From contig RSEF01000001.1 of the NCBI GenBank assembly GCA_003993805.1, positions 95,363,839 through 95,427,838 of the forward strand: DNA of 64,000 bases, given 5' to 3'. Below are positions 11,282-23,484 of this stretch, in pieces. Made by a program: the position numbers and the translations under genes. The stretch comes from Himantopus leucocephalus (lineage: Eukaryota > Chordata > Aves > Charadriiformes > Recurvirostridae). The notes under the pieces are model-generated. The model ran no database searches. It was given only the letters and a program-made list of their open reading frames with translations, and was not told the DNA's origin. Position 1 is the stretch's first letter, and the number at the start of each line of letters is the position of its first letter.

Positions 11282-12258
11282 GAAAAAAAGGCCCAAGATT
11301 ATACAATCTGCAATTTCTGCTGTGCAAGCTGAAAGTGTCCCAGAAAGCTTTCTCATACAGCTGGCTAGCATGGTGCATGGGGCTGACGGCTGGGACAGGT
11401 GAGGGTCACCTGGTGGAGGAATGCTGGAAAGAACACAGGCTCGCTGTTTCTTTTCTTCCACTGTTTCTGGTTCTTCCTAGGCTATAAGGTCACATCTTTA
11501 AAGAAAGAGAAATCATGAAGCACCAAAAAATGGATGCAAACTGACTTTCCAGTCACAAACAAGTCAACACAAGCCAACTGGCATGGCCACTGTGCAGGTC
11601 CCCATAGCTCTAATTAGCTACTTCTCTTTTCAAATTTGTTCAAGTGATCTAATGGTGTTTCTGCAAAAGGCATTTCAGGGAATGTCTTTCCCCATGTAGT
11701 TATTTATAAAATGTCAACCCAAGCTCGACAGCTAATGAACCTAACCTGCACTGAATTCAGCAAGGGTGATTTCATCTTGCCTCAACCTTTTCTCCCTGTC
11801 CGTGCCCGATGGATGTCAGGAGTTTGTTTATACTACTAGTGTCTTTTCTCTCTGAAGCTGAAACTCTTCTAAATGTGTCAGGAGTATGGGAAAACACAAA
11901 AGGAATTTCTCTGGCTTACAAAAAGTGCTAAGCCTAACACAATGGTATCTAATAACAGCAATGCCAGTATGACTGGCAGCTGGCCAGGGTCCATACTGAC
12001 TTCAGTGCTTAAACACAGCAACACATGTTGAGGCCTCTTTCTTTGGCTAAGTCTGAAGACTTTTGCCTCACACCCGGCCCACATTGCGCTTGGCATGAAT
12101 GAGCGGGGAGACACTGTGAGGTCTGGACATAATGGGATCTCCGTCTGCAAGTCTGTCTTCCTCCAGAGTGACCCCCTCCCCCTCCACCATTCTTTTCTGC
12201 AGATTTAATTTTCTGTAAAGTTCACACTTTCCATCTCAACAGCCAGGATATACAACAC
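11282..12258. other. unannotated DNA
   Basis: No gene or repeat family is recognised in this stretch. Open frames are below 100 codons on both strands, and there is a C-rich patch near 12170-12190. Confidence 0.5.
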
Positions 12259-12938
12259 ATGAGCTCAGCTTCCACCCTTGACCAAACTAGAATGAAGAAC
12301 TTCTGTTATTGTTGTCGTTGCAGAGGAAAGCTTCCCAAATGGGGAGGAGTGAGACTGGGGGGCACAGGAATTAACCCCCATGCACCATCACCTCTGACGA
12401 CACCATTTCCTAGCTGGACAGACTGCCTGAGCATGGTGAACAGAGAGGAGGGAAGAAGTCAGATAACGAGGGCAATCTGGTCCAGATTCAGAAAAGCAGG
12501 AATTTCTTTCCAGCAGCTCCCTAACTTCTGGCAGATCGACACCATACCCCCCCGAAGGCCAGAACCCGCCACCCTGCAATGCCCTTGAAATTCTCCCGGT
12601 TAGAGCATTTCCTGCTCCTGGAAGATGGGAGGAAAAGTCTTCCTCGCCCATCCTCTGGATGATTTCCAGTCAATGAAACACTGCACACTAGATGCAGTGC
12701 GGGAGCGGTGGAAAAATACCACCAGTATTTGGAAAGGAGCTAAATGCTCCTTCACTTTTGCCAGGACCAATGGAGAAAAGATGGGCTGGAGCTGCAAAGC
12801 TTGTGATCCAGTCCTTTCAGAAACACTGGTGAACAAGAGACGTCCCTCCATGCAAAGGGACATTTTTGTTTTTTGTCCGGTCGACACTCCTCTGTAAGTA
12901 GACAAAACAGCACTTTCGCCAAGACTGCTGGGGGTCAT
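12259..12938. other. region of overlapping open frames, possible exon at 12625-12893 (+)
   Basis: Three open frames of about 90-110 codons overlap on the two strands here: plus 12259-12588, plus 12625-12897 and minus 12600-12938. The plus frame from ATG 12625 has a strong start context (A at -3, G at +4). It runs 89 codons and is then cut by a perfect donor core, TCT|GTAAGT, at 12891-12899; the stop codon lies inside the donor. The peptide is cysteine- and tryptophan-containing and mixed in charge, with no motif I know. It could be a first coding exon, but overlapping antisense frames are also what slightly GC-richer DNA yields by chance. No cognate downstream exon is identified. Confidence 0.18.
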
Positions 12939-13140
12939 CTACCAGCAACCTAAGTGACTGGTTTGAGGCAGCGAGGCTTCAAGGAACCGCAGCTTCGAAT
13001 CCCGGCAGAACCCATTAAGCAGTTTCTCCTCGGACAGATAAAATGCTGATCATGTAGTTATTGCGCTCAGATCTTTTCGATGAGACCTCAGAGACTGAGC
13101 TCATTGCTGGGCTTTGCAGAAAGTAAAGACCTCATGATGC

Positions 13141-13161
13141 TAGTGGTCTAGCAGACCACTA
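13141..13161. repeat. short perfect hairpin
   Basis: Inverted repeat with a 9-bp perfect stem, tagtggtct (13141-13149) pairing with agaccacta (13153-13161) around a 3-base loop. No following T run makes it terminator-like, and no RNA gene context is seen. Confidence 0.85.
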
Positions 13162-13550
13162 ACTTCTAGAGCAGAAGTTTTCCTCAGCGGCTCTGGTTAA
13201 GTTTTTTTCCAGATTCCCTCCCGTGCAGTTGCGTGCTATCCTGTGCAGTTTCTTTCATGGCAGCCCAGCCTACAGAACAGTTACGTGCGTATGCTGTTCT
13301 CTCTGCAATGGTCCTCTGAGAGGAACCCACTCCAGAAATATACAACATATTTATAATCAGATCAAACAGAGAAGGTGGTGTTTTAAGGTTCAGAACGCTC
13401 AACAGAGAAAAGGTTTTCTGAAAAAAAAAAATTTCCTTTCATTTCAGATCAAAGGAGCAGAGCAGGAGGAAGTTTTCCTGATGAAAAATATACTTTTGTT
13501 AAAAAAGTCTCTGCCTAGAAACAATCTCAGTTTGCAGATATATTTTTAAT

Positions 13551-13591
13551 GTGCAACTTTCCAGATTAATTCAGTGTGGCTGTTTTTACTG
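13551..13591 (+). repeat. diverged local direct repeat, copy 1
   Basis: This 41-base segment (starting gtgcaactttccag) aligns with 14618-14660. 36 of 43 aligned columns match, with 5 substitutions and one 2-base gap. Both copies are preceded, at different distances, by A-rich runs. The pair could be the remnant of a larger duplication about 1.07 kb apart or two fragments of an unrecognised old repeat. Confidence 0.7.
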
Positions 13592-13720
13592 TCTCTTTTT
13601 TTTTTGTTTCCTGTTGTTATGCAATTTTCAGGCATTAGATAATTAGGCTGTCACTTCCTCCTTCCTTCTTCTTTCCTAATTTTTTCCCTTCCCTCCCCAT
13701 CCTTTCTCTACCAGAAAGGA
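13592..13720 (+). repeat. T/C-rich low-complexity DNA
   Basis: Mostly pyrimidines on the plus strand, with a T run near 13597-13607 and a C/T-rich patch at about 13650-13712. No gene follows in a position that would make it a splice-acceptor tract. Confidence 0.65.
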
Positions 13721-14617
13721 TTTTTAAGAGCTCAGAAGCCTGAGAAAGTGGAAGACAAACATTTGGATGTATTTATTTTTTCTCTTGGAAGACAAAAAGC
13801 AAGAAAAATGGATATATTTCTTTTTGCTTTTGTCTTGGACAAAACCAAAATCATAAGAAAGATTTCTATGGTGCTTTCTTGAATTTTTCATATACATGTA
13901 TTCCTCATTTTCCCGTTTTCTTCTCTCTCCTTTTTACAGAGGGAAAGGGAAGAGAAAAGAAGCAGGTAGCAAAAACTAAAATGTGTTTCTCTTTAGGAAT
14001 CAAATTTAAATGAAAACTTCAACATGAAGTGAAATAAAGTAACTAATTTTATTTTGATTAGGATTTTTCTCCAGCAGAAGTTGTATGAGAACGTTGAATA
14101 ATTTTTTAAAGAGCTTTTCACTATATAAAGTGGCTTTTTGTGCCAGTGTTTCAAAGAAGTACAGCTGGCAACAGGCAGTCTCCAGGACACATTTCACCCG
14201 TACATCTACAGTAGGAACATATTTTATCAAAGCAATTACGAGACATATAAATCTAACATGGGACCTACCATAAGTCACAGCATAGACATTAATTTATGCC
14301 AATCAATAATAAGTAACTGTTTAAAGCACAACGGGAATTTACCTCAAATAGGAGAGACAGTGAGAGGAAGGAGTGATTTTGTTCAAGGAGAGATGACAGA
14401 TTTACCATCATAAGATTTTCTGAGTGCAAATAGGATAGCAAGATTGCAGCTCCTCACATTTAAGGGACTGTAATAAAGGCTGAGACATTCTCTGTAGGAA
14501 GCAGATGAAATATTATTAATGGGTCTTAATAAAGTTGCTCCAAGAAAGAACAGATGGTTTTACACAACTGGACTTGCAGAAAAGCTGAGCAAAAGCTGAA
14601 AAAAAAAATAGAATTTG

Positions 14618-14660
14618 TGTAACTTTCCAAATTAATTCACTGTGGCCATGCTTATACTGC
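14618..14660 (+). repeat. diverged local direct repeat, copy 2
   Basis: Partner of 13551-13591, in the same orientation. It is directly preceded by a run of ten A and a short A-rich spacer. The alignment fades on both sides. Confidence 0.7.
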
Positions 14661-17600
14661 TTCTTCATTCATTTCCCATGAACATCAGAGCGATCAAATT
14701 TTACCCACACAAATTCCTGCAGAAGGCACATTTTCAGCTTGCTTCCTCACATACTCAGCAATGATGTATTTTAAAGTTGCCCCCAGAGTTTACAGTCTCA
14801 TATGATACTGGTCTTGGCTTAAGAAGAGCAGGAAAAGGCTTCCAAAGCCCCTTACTAGAGCCGTGGTGTTGCAGTTTGTGAGCTTGTAGGATCTTATGTT
14901 ACCTCTTGAAATAAGGATCCACAACAGTTTTTACTCTGTGTGACTGTGATCACAGAAAATTAAAAGAAACTGCACTCATCTGCTAAATTTCTCATGAAGC
15001 AGTGTTTGCTAGGGAATGATGCTTTCGGTATGGTCTGGCTCACCCAGAAGGGTGTTTGGGGTTGTTTTTGTTGTTGTTGGTGTTTTTTTTTAATATAGTA
15101 CAGCAAGCTAATCTGAATTCTCTGTTGTCTGTTGCCAAGCTGCAGCAGCTTCTTCAAGCCCTGCTATTGATGGGGGCATGTTAATTTGCACAGCACACAG
15201 AGAAGTAAATTACAAACCTTGAAACCAAACATAGCTAAATAACAATATTTCAACTGGAAAGTAATCTGTAAGAATACAATTCCTTGTTGGGGAGCGGGGA
15301 GAAGAACAGAATAATTTTGAATGAAGTGTGCCTTCACCGTGCAGTCGGTGAAGAAATGACCAAGAGATGGAGCAAGAAGCAGGGATAAGCTTAGTCACTG
15401 ACTAAGCTCTCATTTGTAACTTTATGAAAAATATCTCTTTTGCATGACCTAACCCGGCCAGTCCTCAGGGTGAATAACCTTTATATATATAGCAAGGGCT
15501 AGGGGCTTTTCCCGACATTTGGACAGAGACAGCAGCTACCTTTTTTCATTCTAGAAGAACAGCAGAACAAAGCTGTTCCAGCAGTTTTGCTGGTTTGGCT
15601 GAGGGAGGGAGAAGAGCAGATGCTAACATTTCTGTCATGAAACTTTCACCTGGACCATCAACGATGTATTAAGGATGAAGCACTAGTGAGCAACAGAGCA
15701 GACATGCAGCAAACGCTCCTAGACCCTGAGGGAAAAGGCTGGTGTTTCCTCATCCTCTCTGGAGTGAGAAATGGGGAATGAAACCTTCGTCTCTCTGAGA
15801 AGACACTGCCACATCCCCCTAGAACGGGCCACCAGCATCGCTCCAAGGGTGAAGCAGACTTTCTGACATGATGAAGGGCACGTGATGAAAGAAGGATCAC
15901 TGAATTACCTGGCTGAAATGCAGAGCTTGACCCTGAGGGCACTTTGTGAACAGCACTGTCACATCAGCACTGGGGACCTGCCAGTGACAGCTTTGAACCC
16001 TGGAGTTCTGTCCTGCACTGAACTTCTCTCACTGTTGCCCTCTCTCTCTTTCCCCTTCCCTTTGAGGCATGGTGGTGGTTAAGCAAATGCCCACCACCAC
16101 CACCTGGAGGAGAAAGGACAGCCAGCTTTTTCTTCTGCCCACCCCCTCTGGAGACGTGTATCATGGCCTCTGCAGTGTTGTAATGTGCCAGAACCGTGAC
16201 ACGTGTAATGTTTGAGCGCAGTGTAATCTCACCTGCTTTGGCTGAGCTGGACTTTCCAAATGTCATGCTGGTTTGACACCAGGACCAGGTTCACAGCCCT
16301 GAGGTCAGCCTGCAGAGAGCAGCTGCAGCACTGAACTCCCGTGGTCCCCCAGTGTAGGGCAGCCCCGTGAGCACCATCACTGGCCCTGATACGTTCAGAC
16401 CCCATCTAAGCTGGCCTAGACTTAGGCTGGAGCTCGAACTGTTGAAAGGCTGGTCCTCCTTAGACCAAACAGACCCCAGAGGTGCCCTTCTTGCTGTCTC
16501 TCCTGAGAGGTGCAGTGTGGGGCCCTGATGCAGGTTGGTGCTGCTCCCACAACCAAACGGCACCATATTCCCACCCCACCGCAGGGCAGAAGCCATTTGC
16601 CTCTGTCACTTCCCATCATTTTCCTCATCCACAGCGCAAAGCACCAGGTGTCCTAAAAGGGTTAACCCCAGCGCTATAAATCTGTGTTTTCACTTCAACC
16701 AGCCTCTTACATGGTTCTCCACCTCTGATTTTTTTTGCAACCAGAGATGTTAAACACTTCATTAGTGAGGAAGTTATTCAGTTATGTATCTTGGATCTCA
16801 AAAGAAAACCCCACATTCAGACATCCTTTCTAAATGAAAAAGACCCCACTTCTGCCAACATCTTTGTTTTCCTACAGTATGCCTCCATTTTCACTTCTGC
16901 TGAGAGGTGCCAGGGGATAAAGAAGGGTGAAAATCAAAGCACTTTGATACAACCAGTGCAAGAGCAAAAGCCCCCTCCCACCACGTTTGCCTGGGCACTT
17001 CAACTCCTACCTGGTATGTCTCTGCAAGTCGCAAAAGGATTTTTCATCTCCCACCAGCCCTTGGCTCTGCAACAGAGAATGATGGAGCAGCTTTGTGCCC
17101 TGCTTGCGTTGTGTGCCTTCAGGACGGGACTACACGCCTCGACCTATTTCACACAGACCTGTGAGAGCATATGCTACAACCGCAGCTTCCAGCCACTGTG
17201 AGCTTAGGGAGGATTTCAAACCATAATCTGGGGGTGAAAAGACATACATTCCAGTAAGCATTCCAGGTCTTGCAGAGCTGAGTTCACTGGGAAAAAATCT
17301 TGCATCAAGCCAGCATTAAAGGGATCACTTTAAAAAAGAAGGAAAATACAGGCTTAGTATCAGGAAATATTTGCTAGCAGGGAGCTTTGTTCAAATGTGC
17401 AGCTTTCTCCCAAAGGAAGAGATGGGGCTTCCATCACTGCAGTCAGTTAAAACTAGACCTGACAAAGTCCTGAAGAATAATTCGCTAGTACTGGCTGCAG
17501 GGATGTATTAGATGGGATAAGAATTCTTTTTTCCACTTCTGAATTTCAATTATTCCTCTTTAACCTTCTTTTTTCTGTATGCTCACTCCGCTCAGTTCGG

Positions 17601-18450
17601 TATCGCAGGAATGGATTTCAGCTAAATGAACACAGAGGAGTGGAAGAGGTACAGAGCTCAGTCTGAATTTCTGTGTGGGCCTGAGTTCAGGAAGAAAATG
17701 GCTTCCCAAGGCTGGATAATTAATTTCTAATTTAATTATCAGCTTAATATCAAACACTTAAATGCAACAGCTATCTGTGCATACTTCAGCCGTCTATTTT
17801 CAGGCACAATCTGCTTTAAAACTGCAGCTCTAATGCTATTAGCAGATGGATGTGTGTTATTGCAGTATAGGGAACTGGAAATTCTCCATATACCAAGCTA
17901 TAAATATTTCTGTGACATTTATTATCCTCACTTGAGTTCAGGTGCTAAAATACTTGGACTGAAGTCATGTTTGTAGCAGAAAAAGTCAATCTTGGATCTT
18001 GTGTTGTTGCTGGCTAAATTATTAAGAACAGACAAAGACAGCAGGGAAAGGGAGTCCCTCACTTAGTAGAGGTCATGCAACCTTTGAATCAAATTAGCTG
18101 AAGTTTCTACTCATTTAATGATACCAGTTCTCAAACACTCCTGCTCAAGCAATATGATAGATGACTTCACCAGGGCTTTTCTTATTCTCTGTCTGTCTCT
18201 CTCTTTCTTTTTTTTCCCCCTTTGCTTGTCCTTATTGGTGTGTGTGCGGTAGGATTGCATTTGCGGTCATGAATCTGAATCCCAGTTTTGCCAGCTGCAT
18301 TGGATTGTAAACTCCAAGTCATATGAATCTCAATTTTGATTGCCCTAAGGGAAGTGTTGGATTATGTAAACCAGGAGATAATAGCCCTTATAAAATCCCT
18401 CCAATAAAATAAAATCAAGGTGTATGTGTCATGGTGGATTAACAGACTTG
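14661..18450. other. unannotated DNA
   Basis: No gene or interspersed repeat is recognised. A GGT/CCA trinucleotide pair forms an inverted repeat at about 16071-16103 (ggtggtgg facing ccaccacc). A plus-strand open frame of 136 codons (16791-17201) lacks any recognisable domain, and its C-terminal half contains no splice-like boundary. A pyrimidine tract lies at about 18180-18225. Confidence 0.5.
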
Positions 18451-18456
18451 CCTTTT

Positions 18457-18472
18457 CCTTTTTTTTTTTTTT
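18457..18472 (+). repeat. poly-T run
   Basis: An uninterrupted run of about 14 T lies within a T-rich stretch. There is no recognisable reverse-strand gene body upstream of it that would make it the tail of a processed copy. Confidence 0.8.
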
Positions 18473-20205
18473 CTATTTCAGGCTCCTGGTTGCAGTTGAC
18501 TAGAAACATGTAGCATGGGGGAAGGGGAGGATACTGTCATCTGTGCATCGTACAGAAATGTGTGATAATCTGTAAGATGGTGAGCCAGTTCCCTGTGGTG
18601 AAGATTAAATTGAAGAGAAATGGTGAATTGTCTGTGTGGCAGCAGTGGGTTTATGTAGCAAAGAGCGGCTATTGGAAACAACATGGGAATCTACTGCAGC
18701 TAAATCCAGTGGCCTTACTTGGCCTTTGTCCTGAGCAAAATAATGACCATCACTGCCCTTCAAAAACTATGGGGGAACTTCTAATAACTGAACCCCAAAT
18801 TTACTTCTAGCAACCAAAATTCTCACCCAATGGTACACCTTGAATAGCACAAGACTCCTCAGCTATTCACTGTGGCAGAGGTGTATTGTCAGCTCAGAAA
18901 AGAAAGTCCTGACTGTCCATCCATTCCCAACGTTCGGCCCCCCACCGATGGTGCATATACAGATGGTTGGGACCTTTCTGCTGAGGTGATTCTTTTTTAC
19001 AGAAGAACAGGAAAACAACTCTGCACAACAGATGTTTTTCACCAGAGAACTCCAGTTGGAGGAAATCCTTGATTTTTTTTTGATAAAACCAGGATGCCCC
19101 ATTTCATTTGAGTCAACTGGTGGTTAAGCTCTGCAACACTGCAATCCCCAGATAATTAGAGTTTGAGGGACCTAGGTCACCAGTCTGTACCACAAGCTAA
19201 ATTACCTGTGTGGACTGTGTCTCCCATGGCACCCCACTATCACAGGAAGGAGGTTCTATCTACAGGAGGACCATGATGCATTACATAAGGTCAGACGTGG
19301 ATGGGCTTTTCAGCTCTCTTTTTATACAGACCACACAGGTCAAACATTAGCGATAGGGATGGTATTCCAAGCAGCCTAAAGAGCTGGAGCTGTGGTCCTC
19401 AAAAGCTTGTGCCTGATCTACAGGTGCCCCTGCAGCCTCAGGTCTAAGCTGCAGCTCTGGTGTCTTGCTCTGAGAACACTGTGCAGGTACAAGTTTGCCA
19501 GTCCCGGGCCACAGGCTGCCAAGTCCCACAGTGAGGAGAGGCAGCTCCACAGCAGGCCACAAGTGCAGGTCAGTGTTAATCCAAAAGTAAATGAAACATT
19601 TTGATTTGTTCAAAACAGAAGAATTTCAGAACTTTTTGTCCCCCACAAAATTTCAGCATCTCAACATTTGTGGTTTGTTTTTTTTTTCTCCCCCTTTTGG
19701 GGATGAAAATCACATGTCTACACCCACACCAGCAGCAGTTCAGCCTGTCTATTCTCTGGGTTACTTTGAAGATACTTCTGCCAAATACTGAGTCACCCAG
19801 ACATTACTTTGCTGACAGCATAGTTCAATCAGTGGCCCACAGGCTGCATCTGGCCCATCACAGGCCAGGCAAAGAATGGAGCCACTGGAATCACAAATAA
19901 AACCTGAGTAACTAAATAAGTCTTCCTACTACTACTCTCCAACACAGAAGGCCCAGCTGTTGGTGCTGGTGCTACCAAATTTGGCCCTCCACAGCAGCAC
20001 GGCTGTGCTGCAGGAGTGGGATGGGAGCACATTGGGGTAGGAGGAACAGTCAGGGTAAAGGGTCCCTAAAATACAGGGGCAGATGTCAGACCACACTTAT
20101 ACAATCCAGTTTAAAGGGCAAAGTTGATTCGGGGGGAGTTGATAATACTGTTTCTAGCATGACAAAGTTGTCAAATATAGTAAACAAAGGCAAAATAAGA
20201 TCAAG
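18473..20205. other. unannotated DNA, possible faint hAT-like patch
   Basis: No gene is recognised. At about 19826-19865 a segment with 'gtggcccacaggctgcatctggccc' flavour recalls the 'ggcccgcaggccgcatgcggccc' phrase of some vertebrate hAT transposons. It is too short and diverged to call. A run of 14 A sits at about 20209-20222 without a recognisable processed gene upstream. Confidence 0.3.
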
Positions 20206-20339
20206 ACCAAAAAAAAAAAAAATCAAAGAAGAAATGCTATGCCTATTTAAAGCCCTGCAAGTAATTAACCTTTGCAAGAAAACTACCATAGGATGCGGTA
20301 AATTCTCCATCATTTGGCTCTTAAAATCAAGGTTTAACA

Positions 20340-20497
20340 ACTTTTTTTTATAAGATACACTTTGGTTCAGCTACAAGTTGTTGGAGTTAAGGCAGGATTT
20401 ACTTGGTGACATTATTTGGCATGTGCGATGTGGGAGGCCAGGCCAGGCCAGATGATCATTAAAGTACTTTCTGGCTTTACAATCTATGAAATTACGA
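20340..20497 (+). mobile_element. ancient CR1-type LINE 3' end
   Basis: The plus strand ends in the old amniote CR1 signature. A 'gccagatgatcattaaagta' block is followed by 'ctttctggctttacaatctatgaa' (about 20448-20490), corresponding to the 'agatgatca..ggtcccttctggccttaaaatctatgaa' theme of pre-avian CR1 subfamilies. This differs from the younger CR1 copies at 418-986. Upstream match is weak, so the 5' limit is approximate. No coding part survives. Confidence 0.65.
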
Positions 20498-22382
20498 ACC
20501 TGAGAACTGAGCCCTTGAGCTTGACCACATTGCTAGTGGGTGAAATAACTCCACAAGGTGTGGACAGACTCTCTACAAGCAGTAAACATCTTGCTCTAGA
20601 GGGTGCAGATTAAGTGAGGGCATCTACCCGTTAGGAACGCACCTTGTGTTTGCTGCTCCCTAGCAGCACAGAACACCTTTACTGGTGTTGAGGGGGTAAA
20701 GCATTTCTGTAGGGTAAAACAACGTCTTTTCACACTCATGGGTTATTTATGGCTGTTCATATGTCTGCATTAACGCTGAGGAGCTTTTTCCCACCTCCAG
20801 GACTACCACCCATCTTACCTTCATAAATAAAGTCTGAAACTTGTCTTGCGGGACAAATTGCTTGGAAACACGGCCACTCTTGGAAAGGGATGGAAAAAGT
20901 CTTAGCCTGCCAGGGTAGACCCTTCCTACTAAAACTACATCATGAAACTTCAGAGAAGTATTCCTCATCAGCTGCTCATTCTTCTCTTTCCTTTCGAGTC
21001 CCCGGTTCCTGGTCTGAACTCATGGCAATTTCCTGAGAGACTTCTCCTCCTATAAGAATCTCTTATTCTCTCAACCTCATTTTGATTATTTCTAATATGT
21101 GCTCCCATCTACCTTGGTCCTGACTAGTCATCTCCAAACTCCCCTATAATGCATGCTCCCAACCCCATCCCCGTGTCAGAGCAGCACAGGGTGGACAGGA
21201 GGGAGAGCACGTCTTCTAGAAGGAGCATCGGAAAAACAGAAGGGTTTGTTCCAAACGTGGGTCCCAAACTGCGCCTGTGGTCGCAAAGTTGCCTTGAACT
21301 TACAAGTAGTTGTAGCTCAGTTCTCAACACAGGCCACATTTGAAGGTCCATCAATCTTGGTCCAACACTGGTCCTAGAACTTCAACAGTGTCTGCTGCCA
21401 TCCTAACAGTGAAGTATTTTATTTCTCTTGACATTCACACAAGTTTTAGAAAGGTGAAAAGGTTAAATAATCCTAAAGCAGAAGGAGTGTAGGTCTGGGG
21501 TTAAATGAACAGTTGGAGATTGACGCAAAATAATTTTAATGATCCAACATGTTTCTTTTGAACTCTCTCAATGTCTTCATTATTCCCACAGTTGTCTCCA
21601 GCACCGTGTGGTCAACTTCTAACTACATCTACTGTCTCAACAGGAACTCCTTGCAGTTCACAGAAGGGTCAGCTGAAGGGAGGAAGTGGGCAGTGATTTG
21701 GTCAACAAAGGCTCCAGTTTATTAACTGCTACAGGTGGCCGAAAGGATAGCATACAGTGAAGCAGAGAGCACTTCATCATGCAAGCAGCCAAGACATTTT
21801 CACTTGATTTACATAAAGATTGCACTGTCAAGACAGGAGCACGGCCCTAAGTCTACAGTGTTTATATGTCAGTAAGAAAGTAAAGGCAAGGAGGTACAGA
21901 GAAATAAAGTGGAGGCAATGAATCATAGGCTCTCTGATTTCCGACCTCTGTAAATATGACCTCTCTTTTTTTGCTTTGAGCCAACTATATCAAAGACACG
22001 GGAACTCTCATTGCGAGCATCCTTTGGAAACCTGTGAAGTCTGTTTTCTGGCAATAATGCTGTCCAACTGTATTGGGGCTGTTTCTTTCTGCACATTTTG
22101 AGCTGACTCAGTAAAGTGCAGGGCTTTAAAAATCCCTCCTACAGGGAGAACTGCAGCCACACAGCCTATCTACAGCTACAGGGAAATACTGGGGGAAAGT
22201 ATCTGAGAACCATGTGCACAATCCAAACGATTCAGCACTGACCTTCTAGTGTAGTGTTTATTAGCTCTTAACTATTAGCATTTGCTCAGTGTGCTTCATT
22301 GGGTGAGACTGACATAATCCAACAGTATGGTGTGGCATCTGGATGATGTTATCACACATACTCTTGCATGCACAATCACATT
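20498..22382. other. unannotated DNA
   Basis: No gene or repeat is recognised. Open frames are all below 80 codons. Confidence 0.5.
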
Positions 22383-22422
22383 CATGCGCATACGCATGTA
22401 CGCACACACGCACACATACGTA
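22383..22422. repeat. 40-bp alternating purine-pyrimidine tract
   Basis: Every base from 22383 to 22422 alternates pyrimidine and purine, mainly as CA/CG/TG/TA steps with several cgcac and gcat units. It looks like a decayed (CA)n microsatellite. Long alternation with CG and CA steps is the sequence type that can adopt left-handed Z-DNA under supercoiling. Confidence 0.9.
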
Positions 22423-23185
22423 GAGATATATGAGCACAGCACAAAATGGGCAACTGGAGGCTTTTCTTTTCATAACATTGTAGGTGACAAACTAGGTAGG
22501 ATGAATGGAATCAAAGCCCTTTTTTCCTCTCTTGTTGGAAAGGGTGATTTACTTCCAGCACTATTAACTATTTTTCAAAATCCACAGAAAGATACGAGAG
22601 TACACACAAAGCATGGGGGAAATGTTTTTGTTGAGCTGGAGGGTAACAACAATACCGTGCGCTCTCTTAACAGGCTTCACAGGCAGCAACCCATAACTTC
22701 CCACACTGAAATGGAAGAAGCCCATTTATGCATTTACACTCATCTTTACTCAATACTGAACAGACTAGTGATTACTGCTGGGTGTGACCACACATCTTCA
22801 GATATGGCCCTTTGTCTTTTAGGATAGGGCAGCATAAACTGAGATTATAATGTAGTGTATTGTCTCTCTTTCCAGTTTCCTTGCCTTGGGAAATGAAGGC
22901 CACATGGGAATATTGTAGCCAGAGCTGGAAAGGACACCTATACAAAATATTGCTCTGCTCATCTGATTACACATTTCTTCTCTCTTTTTTTAATGAACTG
23001 TGCTGAATGTGAGAATTGTTGGAACAGATTTCTGCAGGTTCCTTTGTAGTTTTTTTTTTTTAATATCAGTAAAAAAGTTCAGCTATGTCCCAGGAAATTG
23101 ATTAGGCAGAAAAATACAGTTTCATCCTTAGTATAAATTTATTGCAGGGCTTTCACCAAGAAGTCAGTGCCTCAAAATTTAGGAT
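22423..23185. other. unannotated DNA
   Basis: A plus-strand open frame covering 22327-22827 (166 codons) begins upstream of this stretch but runs through the simple repeat and has no recognisable motif. I do not call it a gene. A T run lies at about 23050-23061. Confidence 0.45.
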
Positions 23186-23420
23186 CAGCAGTGGTGGGGG
23201 CTCAGGTGCAGGGGTAGAGACAGGCCTGGGGGAAGCACCATGGGCAGAGGCTGAGAGAGGAGACTAGAAATAGAAAGGGAAGCTGGGACTGAAGGAAGCA
23301 GCTGGTGACTGTCTGGAAACTGAGATGAAGAGGTAGAGATGAGGAGCTGAAGTGCAGGGGGAGATGGGAACAGGACAAGGACAGGCTGGAGGGTCACGGA
23401 CAAGCTGGGAGGGGAAAAGA
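23186..23420 (+). repeat. purine-rich, minisatellite-like tract
   Basis: About 235 bases dominated by G and A on the plus strand. Loosely recurring phrases of the form 'gaggctgagag', 'gaagtgcaggggga' and 'acaggacaaggacaggctgg' occur without a fixed period. It may be a decayed minisatellite. The opposite strand yields a serine/leucine/proline-rich open frame that is a composition artefact. Confidence 0.6.
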
Positions 23421-23484
23421 AAATAAGCATCTACAATCATTTGAGCCAGCAATTCCACGCCAGGAAAGTGGTCTTTGCTGCAGA

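Noticed and set aside
12985..13010. tRNA T-loop-like phrase (gcttcgaatcccgg)
   Set aside because: The flanking bases do not pair as a T arm, and no matching D arm, anticodon arm or acceptor stem is found.
16071..16103. GGT/CCA inverted repeat as a functional hairpin
   Set aside because: Both arms are short trinucleotide repeats, so complementarity is expected from composition alone.
19826..19865. Short phrase resembling a vertebrate hAT transposon
   Set aside because: Only about 40 bases with many mismatches and no terminal inverted repeats or target duplication.
20209..20222. Run of 14 A as tail of a processed pseudogene
   Set aside because: No gene-like sequence precedes it, and the run is followed by unrelated DNA without a target-site duplication.
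22327..22827. Plus-strand open frame of 166 codons
   Set aside because: Its early part is a decayed CA repeat read as histidine/threonine-rich peptide. Nothing else is recognisable.
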